Shown here in pieces: positions 14,511-23,500 of a stretch of 33,891 nucleotides of DNA; position 1 is the stretch's first letter, and every line of letters starts with the position of its first letter. Source of the stretch: Tychonema sp. LEGE 07203 (GTDB lineage Bacteria; Cyanobacteriota; Cyanobacteriia; Cyanobacteriales; Microcoleaceae); assembly GCF_015207285.1 (NCBI RefSeq), contig NZ_JADEXD010000059.1:1-33891 (forward strand), given 5' to 3'. The position numbers and the translations under genes are program-made. The notes under the pieces are model-generated. The model ran no database searches, was not told where the DNA came from, and saw only the letters and a program-made list of their open reading frames with translations.

Positions 14511-17495
14511 GTGGGAAATCAAAAATTAGAACATAAAGCCAGAGAATGCCTGAACGTGCAGGAGGCGCTACAGCAAATGGAAGCAAAATATTACAGTATG
14601 TTTGAAAATGCTGTTTCCGGCATTTTCCAGACAACTATCGAGGGGCGTTACCTCAGCGCTAATCCCGCTTTGGCTCGCATTTACGGGTACAATTCCCCAG
14701 CAGAATTGATGGGGAATCTGACAGATATCAGCGATCAGCTTTACGTCAATCCCGATCGCCGCAGCGAGTTTGTTTCGGCTTTACAAGCGCGCGGCATCGT
14801 ATCGGATTTTGAATCGCAGATTTATCGCCGAGATGGCGCAGTAATTTGGATTTCGGAAAATGCGCGGGCAGTCCGCGATCCCGACGACGATAAATTGCTT
14901 TATTACGAAGGTTTTGTAGAAGATATTACCCAGCGCAAAGATGCAGAAGCTGCACTGCGATCGAGTGAAGAACGCCTGCGAATGGTAATTGAAGGCGTTA
15001 AAGATTATGCAATATTCATGTTAGATACTAAGGGATATGTAGCTAGCTGGAATTCCGGCGCTAAAAGAATTTTGGGGTATGAAGCCAGCGAAATAGTAGG
15101 CAAAAACTCGGAGTGCTTTTATACGCCTGAAGATATTAAAATTGGCAAACCACAACAAAAATTAGTCAAAGCTACCGCAGCAGGTAGATATGAAAGTGAA
15201 GGCTGGCGGTTTCGCAAAGATGGCTCCAGATTTTTGGCGAAGATTATTGTTACTCCTTTGCAGGATGAAAGCGGAGAGTTGCAGGGCTTTTCTCAAATCA
15301 TGCAGGACATTACTAAGCAAAAGCGGGCTGCAGAAGAAAAAATGCAGTTGATTGCTTCTTTGCAGGAATCGGAAAAGAAGTTTCGCAATCTGTACGAATC
15401 GACAACCGATGCGGTAATGTTGCTAGACGAAGAAGGTTTTTTGGATTGCAATCCGGCAACTTTAAAGTTATTTGGATGCAGCACAGAATTGGAATTCTGC
15501 GGCAAGCATCCTTCGGCATTTAGCCCGCCGCTACAACCGAGTGGAGAAGATTCTATAAGTCTGTCTCAAGAGCGAATTAATACGGCCGTGCAAACGGGAA
15601 ATTGCCGTTTTGACTGGCTGCACCGCCGTTTGGACGGTTCCGAGTTTCCGGCGGAAGTGCTGCTAACTTCTATGGATATCGGCGGCAAAATGGGGCTGCA
15701 AGCCGTGGTGCGCGATATCACTTATCGGGTGCGGGCCCAGGAGACTCTGAAGCAGGCTAACGAGGTGTTAGAATGCCGGGTTAAAGAGCGGACAAGTCAG
15801 TTGGAAGCAGCTATTAAAAAGTTGCGTTTGTCGGAAGAAAAGTTTTCTAAGGCTTTTCGATCGAGTCCAGATCCGATGACTATTACTACTTTTGCTGAAG
15901 GACGTTTTATTGAAGTAAATGATAGTTTTTTAGCTATAACAGGTTACAGTTTAGCAGAAACTATTTCCCATACAGTAGATGACTTAAATATTTGGGTGAA
16001 GCCAGAAGAACGAGTTAATTTTAGGAAAGTATTGCAAGAAAAATATGTTGTTCGCAACCAGGAATGCGAATTTCGGGTGAAGTCGGGATCGGTGGTGGTG
16101 TGTTTGCTGTCAGCAGAGTTGATTGATTTGGACGGCGAACTTTGTATGCTGGGGGTGATGACGGATATTACCGATCGCAAACGTGCAGAAGAAGCCCTGC
16201 GGGAAAGCCAGCGGGCTTTGGCGACGCTGATGAGCAATTTGCCGGGGATGGCCTACCGTTTTCGCAATGATGCCGATCGCAGTATGGAGTTTGTCAGCGA
16301 AGGTTGCTATCAATTATCCGGCTATTCTCCTGAAGAATTTATCGGCACCAGGCAAATTTCTCTCTCGGAATTGACACACCCGGACGATCGCGAAATATTC
16401 TGCAATGCCGTAGAAGCTGCTTTGCAAGAAAATCGACCCTACCAGCTAAATTACCGCATAACTTCTAAAAACGGCGAATTAAAATGGGTTTGGGAGCAAG
16501 GTTTGGGAGTCTATTCTGACTCTGGAGAATTAATAGCTTTAGAAGGGTTAATTACTGATATTTCCGAGCAGAAACGCAGTGAAGAAGCTTTGCGGCATTC
16601 GCAAACAGAGTTAACTCAACAAAAACTTCAGCTAGAACATACTTTGCACGAATTGCAGCAAACTCAAGCAGTATTGATTCACACTGAAAAAATGTCTACA
16701 CTCGGTCAAATGGTAGCAGGTGTGGCTCACGAAATTAACAATCCCGTTAACAGCGTCTGCGGCAATCTCGTCCACGTCGGCCACTACACCGAAGATTTGT
16801 TGAATTTGATCGATCTGTACCAGCAGCACTGCCCGCAGCCGCCCGCACCAATTCAAAATAAAATTGAGGAAATTGAGTTAGAGTTTCTGTTAGAAGATTT
16901 GCCAAAAGCGATGTCCTCAATGCAGATTGGGGCCGATCGCATTCGGGAAATCGTGCGCTCTCTGAGAACTTTCTCTCGCAAAGACGATTCTCAAATGAGC
17001 AAAGTTAACCTGCACGAAGGCATTGAAGGAACGCTGCTAATCCTGCAAAGCCGGTTGAGGGCGCGCGGCAACTATCCCGAAATTGCGGTAATTAAGGACT
17101 ATGGAAATTTGCCTTTGGTTGAGTGCTATTCGGGTAAAATAAATCAAGTGTTTATGAATTTGATCGGAAATGCGATCGATGCGATCGAGGAATACAACGC
17201 AGGGCGTTCAGTAGAGGAAGCCAAAGCCAACCGCAGCAAAATTAAAATTAGGACAGAAGTCCAAAACTCCAACGCTGTAATTTGGATTTCCGACAACGGC
17301 CCAGGGATGCCAGAAGAAGTTTGCCAGCAGTTATTCGAGGCTTTTTTTACCACCAAACCCGCCGACAAAGGCACCGGTTTGGGCCTGTCAATTTCCTATA
17401 AAGTTGTCCAAGAACACGGCGGCACCCTGAGTTGCGTGTCTGCACCCGGTCAAGGAGCCGAATTTATCATAGAAATGCCGATCGAGCAACCATAA
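14511..17495 (+). CDS. Soluble sensor histidine kinase with five PAS domains
   Basis: A 994-residue cytoplasmic kinase without membrane segments. Five PAS or PAS-PAC units lie at about residues 25-140, 152-270, 286-405, 441-555 and 568-690, several ending in the usual D-I-T-x-x-K/R hinge. A coiled coil (about 690-725) leads to the phosphoacceptor H740 (MVAGVAHEINNPVNS). The ATPase domain shows the N box (N883, N887), the G1 box (SDNGPGM, about 927-933), the F box (FFTTKP) and the G2 box (KGTGLGLS, 953-960). Start: GTG 14511, first possible in this frame, with AGCAGGG upstream; ATG at residue 23 is an alternative. It ends facing the REC-cyclase gene, a plausible partner. The signals sensed are unknown; heme or flavin binding cannot be judged. 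Confidence 0.93.
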   Translation: MGNQKLEHKARECLNVQEALQQMEAKYYSMFENAVSGIFQTTIEGRYLSANPALARIYGYNSPAELMGNLTDISDQLYVNPDRRSEFVSALQARGIVSDFESQIYRRDGAVIWISENARAVRDPDDDKLLYYEGFVEDITQRKDAEAALRSSEERLRMVIEGVKDYAIFMLDTKGYVASWNSGAKRILGYEASEIVGKNSECFYTPEDIKIGKPQQKLVKATAAGRYESEGWRFRKDGSRFLAKIIVTPLQDESGELQGFSQIMQDITKQKRAAEEKMQLIASLQESEKKFRNLYESTTDAVMLLDEEGFLDCNPATLKLFGCSTELEFCGKHPSAFSPPLQPSGEDSISLSQERINTAVQTGNCRFDWLHRRLDGSEFPAEVLLTSMDIGGKMGLQAVVRDITYRVRAQETLKQANEVLECRVKERTSQLEAAIKKLRLSEEKFSKAFRSSPDPMTITTFAEGRFIEVNDSFLAITGYSLAETISHTVDDLNIWVKPEERVNFRKVLQEKYVVRNQECEFRVKSGSVVVCLLSAELIDLDGELCMLGVMTDITDRKRAEEALRESQRALATLMSNLPGMAYRFRNDADRSMEFVSEGCYQLSGYSPEEFIGTRQISLSELTHPDDREIFCNAVEAALQENRPYQLNYRITSKNGELKWVWEQGLGVYSDSGELIALEGLITDISEQKRSEEALRHSQTELTQQKLQLEHTLHELQQTQAVLIHTEKMSTLGQMVAGVAHEINNPVNSVCGNLVHVGHYTEDLLNLIDLYQQHCPQPPAPIQNKIEEIELEFLLEDLPKAMSSMQIGADRIREIVRSLRTFSRKDDSQMSKVNLHEGIEGTLLILQSRLRARGNYPEIAVIKDYGNLPLVECYSGKINQVFMNLIGNAIDAIEEYNAGRSVEEAKANRSKIKIRTEVQNSNAVIWISDNGPGMPEEVCQQLFEAFFTTKPADKGTGLGLSISYKVVQEHGGTLSCVSAPGQGAEFIIEMPIEQP

Positions 17496-17537
17496 AAATC
17501 ATGTCGAGATAACGAGTAACGGTTCGTAGACAAGACG

Positions 17538-17723
17538 GCGGTTGAAACCGCTTTTGACCTCAAATTCGTATGTGGCGAAGCGCCCGTCATACGAATTCGA
17601 GGTCAAACTACACAAACGATGTCCGCCTCCGCGGACTCAAGAAAATAAGGTAATTTCAAACGCCAAATCATTCTTCAACCCGCTTGGCATGGGTTTTGTC
17701 TGTGTAGACGCGGTTTCAACCGC
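17538..17723. repeat. Nested inverted-repeat (MITE-like) element
   Basis: Outer arms: GCGGTTGAAACCGC (17538-17551) and its exact complement GCGGTTTCAACCGC (17710-17723). Inside, an imperfect 17-bp stem, 17556-17572 with 17588-17604 (one mismatch), encloses TGGCGAAGCGCCCGT. It is non-coding and lies between two converging signalling genes. Confidence 0.75.
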
Positions 17724-17750
17724 CCGGTCTTCTAAAAAATCACCAACGGC

Positions 17751-17785
17751 CAACAGTCAACAGTCAACAGTCAACAGTCAACAGT
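17751..17785. repeat. CAACAGT heptamer array overlapping a gene end
   Basis: Five CAACAGT units. The last two overlap the stop codon (17771-17773) and final codons of the cyclase gene on the minus strand. Confidence 0.92.
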
Positions 17786-19555
17786 CAACTGACACCTATC
17801 CCAATAAATTTGAGCCACCTTATCCCTCGGATTTTGCCGCCAACAATCCGCAAAAAGTTCCCCAGCTTCCCTAAAATTATTCATATCGTACAAAAACAAA
17901 GCCTCAGCAAACAATCGCAAATTAGCCAACTTCCCCGCTTTAACTTCCGGCAAATCCGCATCAAAAACTTCATAAACAGTAACCCATTCAGACTTCCCCT
18001 TAACCTGAACCCGATCGATAACCCGAATTGCATAATTAGCAGGATTTGTCAAGCGATCGAAAGTCTGTTGAGTAATTAACAGCGACACCCCATAATTCTT
18101 CGTCAAGCTTTCAATTCTAGAAGCCAAATTAACCGCATCACCAATAACAGTACCGTCCATCCGGCTGTTTCCGCCAACAGTACCCAATATCAAAGAACCA
18201 GTATTAATTCCCACCCCAATCTGAACCTGCACCTCGCCCGCAGCAGCGCGCTGTCGATTGTATTCAGCAAGACTGTGCAGCATCGCAATTCCCGCTTTCA
18301 CAGCATCATCCGCACCCTCGCTAAACAAAGCCATAATTGCATCGCCAATATATTTATCAATAAACCCCTGATTTGCTACAATCAGCGGTTCCATATAACT
18401 CAAATATGAATTTATAAACTTGAAACTTTCTTCTGGTGTCATCTGTTCCGAAAGAGTCGTGAAGTCGCGAATGTCAGAAAACAGCACCGACATTTCCAAC
18501 TCCACCGCATCTCCCAATTTAACATCAACAATACTGTCACATCCCAAAAAAGATAACAACTGATCGGGTACAAAACGACTTGTCGCCTCAACGATATCTA
18601 ATTCTGCCTCCAGTGAAAGTTGCAAACTGCAATTGACCTCAAAGAGCTCCTCCATGAACTTTTTGCGCTCAGCCTCAGCTTCTTTGCGTTCTGTGATATC
18701 TAGAAGAGTGTTGATAGCATAGACAATTTTGTTCTGTTTATCGTAAATCGGGGAAGCATGAATTTCTAGGGGAATAACCTTATTGCCGTGCCGGACTTCT
18801 AAATCGTCAGCCACCGAAGTTTCGCCCCTCAATGCCCGCATGACGGGCAAGTTTTCCACAGGGCAAGGTTCAAGACTTCCTGCTGGATAAACTTGATAAA
18901 CATCTGACAGTTTTTCGGCTGATAGCTCAGACACAACTTCTTTGTTCAATATCTCTTTTGCTTTTTTATTGATATAGTAAACTTGGCCATCAGCATTCAG
19001 CACTCCCACGCCGATAGGCATTGCTTCCAAAAACTGCATCAAGCGATTTTCGTTCTCGTGGAGTGTCGCAATCAGTAGGGATTGCTCGCGGTTTAAATCA
19101 GCCAATTCCTGATTCATTTGCTGAAGCTGCGCGTTTTGTGATGCCAGCAGTTGATTTTGCCGATAACTGTTTACTGCTTCTTTTACCGTCAAACTCAAGT
19201 CTTCTTGTTGCCAGGGTTTGGCTATATAACGATATAAATTTGCATTTTTGATAGCATTTCCCACCGCCTCAATATCCGCTTGCCCTGTCAGCATAATTTT
19301 GATAGTTTGGGGCGAAACTAGGTGGACTTGTTTTAATAGTTCATCTCCCTTCATCTCAGGCATGATGTGATCGGAAATAATTAACGGTACTTCATACCCA
19401 TCTAACAATAATTCTTCAAGCAACTCTAATGCTTCCTCCCCACCCTCGGCAATTTCGACCAGATAAGCATTGCCGACAGCTTCTTGGAGCTCTACTTTGA
19501 GGCTCTTGAGTACAGTGTTGTCATCATCTACACAGATTATTACCTGTTGTTTCAT
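17771..19555 (-). CDS. Response regulator-PAS-adenylate cyclase (class III, K/T type)
   Basis: A 594-residue protein that probably makes cAMP on a phosphorelay signal. REC domain (about 4-120): acids D10/D11, phosphoacceptor D62, T90, K113. A linker helix, a PAS domain (about 172-292) and a short coiled coil follow. The cyclase domain (about 350-530) has metal ligands D361 (FSDIRDF) and D405 (KYIGDAIMA), purine-specifying K401 and T469 (GTVIGDAVNLASR), and transition-state N476 and R480. The Lys/Thr pair is that of class IIIb adenylate cyclases, often bicarbonate-responsive. A ~60-residue TPR-like tail follows. The start is ATG 19555, sharing ATGA with the stop of the REC gene upstream, so translation is probably coupled. 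The last seven residues come from the heptamer array. Confidence 0.93.
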   Translation of the reverse strand: MKQQVIICVDDDNTVLKSLKVELQEAVGNAYLVEIAEGGEEALELLEELLLDGYEVPLIISDHIMPEMKGDELLKQVHLVSPQTIKIMLTGQADIEAVGNAIKNANLYRYIAKPWQQEDLSLTVKEAVNSYRQNQLLASQNAQLQQMNQELADLNREQSLLIATLHENENRLMQFLEAMPIGVGVLNADGQVYYINKKAKEILNKEVVSELSAEKLSDVYQVYPAGSLEPCPVENLPVMRALRGETSVADDLEVRHGNKVIPLEIHASPIYDKQNKIVYAINTLLDITERKEAEAERKKFMEELFEVNCSLQLSLEAELDIVEATSRFVPDQLLSFLGCDSIVDVKLGDAVELEMSVLFSDIRDFTTLSEQMTPEESFKFINSYLSYMEPLIVANQGFIDKYIGDAIMALFSEGADDAVKAGIAMLHSLAEYNRQRAAAGEVQVQIGVGINTGSLILGTVGGNSRMDGTVIGDAVNLASRIESLTKNYGVSLLITQQTFDRLTNPANYAIRVIDRVQVKGKSEWVTVYEVFDADLPEVKAGKLANLRLFAEALFLYDMNNFREAGELFADCWRQNPRDKVAQIYWDRCQLTVDC

Positions 19556-19947
19556 AACTTCAACAAACCAGATTTTATGGTTTCCAGCAAATCGGCTTCC
19601 GACCAAGGTTTAGATAAGCAGCGATGGAGATTGGCCTGCTTTTTTGCTCTGTCAACTGCTACTTCGTCAGCTTGACCGGTCAGCATAATTGTAATAATAT
19701 GGGGGTATTGTTTGTGAATGCGTATCAGTAACTCATCTCCCTTGATCCCAGGCATCAACCAATCAGAAATAATCACAACAACGCTGGTTTCTTCGTCATA
19801 GAGTTCGCCGATTACCTCTAACGCCTCTTCAGCATCTTCGGCTCCTTCGTAGGTGTAGGCATCCCCAAATGCTGCTGCTAGCTGCGTCCTGAGACTATCT
19901 AACACCATTCTCTCATCGTCAACGCACAAAATAACTGGTTTAGACAT
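19552..19947 (-). CDS. Single-domain response regulator (REC)
   Basis: A 131-residue receiver with no output domain, of the CheY/Spo0F-like or phosphorelay-intermediate kind. Key residues: acids D10/D11, phosphoacceptor D62 (ISDWLMPG), T90 (IMLTGQAD) and K113 (SKPW). GGAG 9 nt before the ATG gives a good ribosome site. It overlaps the REC-PAS-cyclase gene by 4 nt. Its REC sequence aligns with that gene's REC without gaps at all key positions, so the two are probably duplicates. It could compete for, or pass on, phosphate from one of the neighbouring histidine kinases. Confidence 0.95.
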   Translation of the reverse strand: MSKPVILCVDDERMVLDSLRTQLAAAFGDAYTYEGAEDAEEALEVIGELYDEETSVVVIISDWLMPGIKGDELLIRIHKQYPHIITIMLTGQADEVAVDRAKKQANLHRCLSKPWSEADLLETIKSGLLKL

Positions 19948-20551
19948 TTATGTTTTCTCCTTTTTTAGTTTTTATTAGTAGGAAAAGTAGTAAAGTGTAT
20001 TGGTATGCCCGATCGCATTTTCAGATGCTAGTTGGCGATCGCACCGGCAACCGTTACCTTGGTTTTTTACCCAAATATTTGCTGGCAATCCTCTTGGGAG
20101 AGTTCAAAAACCCGGTTTCTGTGTTCGGGTGCGATCGCCAATTAAATCCCGCCAAACAACCGATTTCCAAGTCCTCTCGCCCTTCCGAGTCACCGAAACC
20201 AAGAAATCTAGATGCGTAGCAGCTTAGCCGAGCATAACGCATCGTACAGCAGTTTTACATCCATTTCCGGTAGAATCCGAGTTATTGTTCTCAAAACCCT
20301 TTAACTTTTGCCATCCTCCCAATGAGATAGATTGCCGATGGGATGGAACTAAATAAAACCCCACCTACTTACTGCGTTACATTGTTTGCCAGATATTTCA
20401 CCTCCTTATATAGCGGTTCTCAAGCGTCGTGAGGTATACCCGGTTTGGCCTATGCCCTATGCCCTATGCCCTATGCCCTATGCCCGGTTTGGCCTATGCC
20501 CTATGCCCGGTTTGGCCTATGCCCTATGCCCCTCATCTTTCCCTTGAAAAG
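19948..20551. other. Gene-free stretch with TATGCCC array
   Basis: Promoter region of the REC-cyclase pair (right of 19947) and 3' region of the giant kinase. It has HIP1 octamers (for example 20035-20042), an AACCCGGTTTCT motif near 20110 of the kind common between genes of this group, and the array at 20440-20532. Frames here are not protein-like. Confidence 0.6.
20440..20532. repeat. TATGCCC heptamer array with GGTTTGGCC interruptions
   Basis: About five TATGCCC units, then GGTTTGGCC, two units, GGTTTGGCC and two more units. It ends about 20 bp from the stop of the giant kinase gene. Confidence 0.9.
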
Positions 20552-23500
20552 CTATACACCAATTATTGGCAGAAAAACATTAAATGTAGTTTGACCAGGA
20601 ATCGATTCCACCTCAATCTTTCCCTGATGTTTGTCAACAATCTTCTTGACAATATCCAGCCCCAAACCGCTGCCTTCTCCCGGAGGCTTAGTAGTAAAAA
20701 ATGGGTCAAATATTTTTCCTTTTATCTCCTCTGGTATGCCCTTACCGCTGTCACTAACACTAATCTTAGCCTGCTCGTCTTGTTTCGTCACATCAATAGT
20801 TAGCGTCCCCCGATAATCCATTGCTTGCAAAGCATTGTGAACCAGATTTGTCCACACTTGATTCAGTTCGTCGGGATAGCACAGTATAGGCGGAATTTCG
20901 GCATAGTTTCTAACAACCTCAATGCCTTGTTTTAATTGATTTTGATAGAGAGTTAAGATAGTTTCTATCCCTTCTGCAATGCTGGCGGTTGTCTTGGTGC
21001 CCGACTGTTCGTAGCGGGCATAGGTTTTCAAAGCAAAAACAACTTTTGATGCTCTATCTGTGGCTGTGTTGATAGTGGCAATACCTCTTTTTAATTCTGA
21101 CAATTTGTATGCGGTTTCTACAAGATGCAAACTGTCCGGTCTTTGCAGCAGCAGTAGAAAAGTTTCGATTCGATCGTAGACCCCCATCATGACTAATCTA
21201 TCGGCCACAGTATCCGCACTCTCAATCTCTAATGTTTCGAGTTGGCTTCTTAAAGCTCTCTTTAATTTGCGTTCTTCTTTGGTTGATAAGTTTGTAGATT
21301 GTTGGAGAGAATACTGAAGTAATTCTAAGAATTTCTGTCCGGCTTCTGGGGAGAGAGATTGAAAAAGTGCGGGCAATTGTTCGAGAGTTCGATCCAAAAA
21401 CTTAGAAACATTGCTTGCACTGGAACGAATTGCACCTAGGGGTGTATTAACTTCGTGGGCAACTCCGGCTACAAGTTGTCCTAAAGCTGCCATTTTTTCT
21501 GATTGAATCAATCCTTCTTGGGTAGCTTCGAGTTGTTGGAGAGTATCGCTGAGTTCCTGATTTTTTTGGTGCAGAGCTAATTCTGCCTGTTTGCGATCGC
21601 CAATTTCTCGCCACACCGCGTGCAGAATTTCTTTTCCATCTAAAGGAATTACTGTCAGCAATACTTCTACCCAAAAATCTTCTCCATCAGTGCGGCGGTG
21701 CATCCATTCAAAGCGGTGATTTCCTCGATCGAAAGCCAGGGCTGTCATTGCTTCAGCTTTTTCAAAAGAGTTTCTACCGTCAGGTTGAAACTCGGGGGAA
21801 ATTTGAGCCGGATGCAGAGAAAGAACCTGTTGTTTGTCCGTGCAACGCATCATTTTAACTGTGGCGGGGTTGCAGTCAATAAAAGTGTTGCCATCTAACA
21901 GAAAAATAGCATCGGCAGATTGCTCGTAAAGTTGTCGAAAGCGAGCTTCTGACTGCTGGAGTTCTTGGGTGCGTTCTGCTACTTTTGTTTCTAAGTTGGC
22001 ATAGAGTTGGGCATTTTCTATGGAAATTGCCGCTTGCGAGGACAAGATTTTTAAGAGGGCTAATCTGTCGGGAGTAAAGGCACCCGTTGTCAGGTTGTTT
22101 TCTAGGTAAAGAATAGAAACAAGCTTGTTGTTCTCGATCAGAGGAACGCAAAGAATAGATTTAGTTTGATGTGCCTTGATATAAGTGTCGTTAGTAAAGT
22201 TACCTTCACGAGCAGCATCATGGAGAACAACATATTTGTGAGTGCGATCGACATAATTAATAACGGCTTTTGAGACTAATTCACTGCTTTCAAGTGGGAT
22301 TGACTGCAATAAATTGATGCTGTCGCAATCAACTGCACCGGATGCTTCAATTAGCAGTTTTCCCTGAGATTTCAACAACAAGTAGCCTACCTCTGCGCCA
22401 GCATTCTCAATCAGAATTTTCATCAATTTTCGGAGCAATTGCTCGATCACTATTTCACCAGCAATGGCTTGGGAAGCTTTGATAACTGTAGCTAAATCTA
22501 AAGCTGTACCTGAACCTGTGGTAGTGTGAGTATCGATCGCGATCTTGCCTGTGTTCTTAGTGATACTGGCAGAAGATTGAGCCCGTAATTGTGGATATCT
22601 TGCTTCTAAATTCTCAACTTTTGCCCTAGCTTGCCAGCGAGTATAGCCGTAGTGTGCTCCTTTGAGATAAGTTTGGGCAATCTCCTCCATACCGCTTGCC
22701 AGATAAAATTCCGCTGCTAACTCACAGGCTAAGGCTTCATCTTGAATATATCCGGTGTCTCTTGCTCCTTTAATCGATCGATCGTAAAGTTTGGCGGCTT
22801 GCCAATTTTGTCCCAAGACTCTTGCTTTTTCAGCTTCTACTAAATCGTATTTGTGTTGAAAATTGGCTGGGGCAAGTTCTGCCCATTGCTTCATTTGCTC
22901 TTGATTTAATTCCACTTGGTGCAAATTTTCTGGATATTCGATAGAATGCTGAGCCAGAATAGCAAGAGAATAGTAGAAGTTGTGAATAGCCACATACATA
23001 AATCCCATGACAGAATCTATGTACTCTGCAGCGGCGATCGCATTCTTCGCGGCCTCGGCATAGTCTTTGAATAAATAAGAAAGATTTAGTTTAGCAAGGT
23101 AAACAATAAAAACCAGCGTGCGGTTATTCGCTGCTAATAAACGGGGAAGGATTTCGTCCTCATTAAAACTTTCCCCCTGCAAGCAAGATGGCTTCGCAGC
23201 TTTCCCCAACAGATTCAAGGTAACTTGCCGCCATATATTAGTTTGATAGATAGAGTATTCCTGTTTAAGCTTCACTAGCTGTTCGCAAGATAGCTGCATT
23301 TTTAACTCTACAGCTTCGAGTTGTTCTCCTGTCAAAAATAGGGTGACACAATAATCCTTAATACAATAACAGGCGTACTCATTATCTCCTGTATCCAGTC
23401 CACTTTGAATTCCTTCTTGAAGCAAATAAAGGCTGTTTCTTGCTGGATCTTTCCAGTGTTTTACTAAAGCGCAAAATAAGTTATAAATTTTGGCTTTTAG

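Noticed and set aside
20429..20803. 124-codon plus frame
   Set aside because: Begins in TATGCCC repeats and continues antisense to the giant kinase gene.
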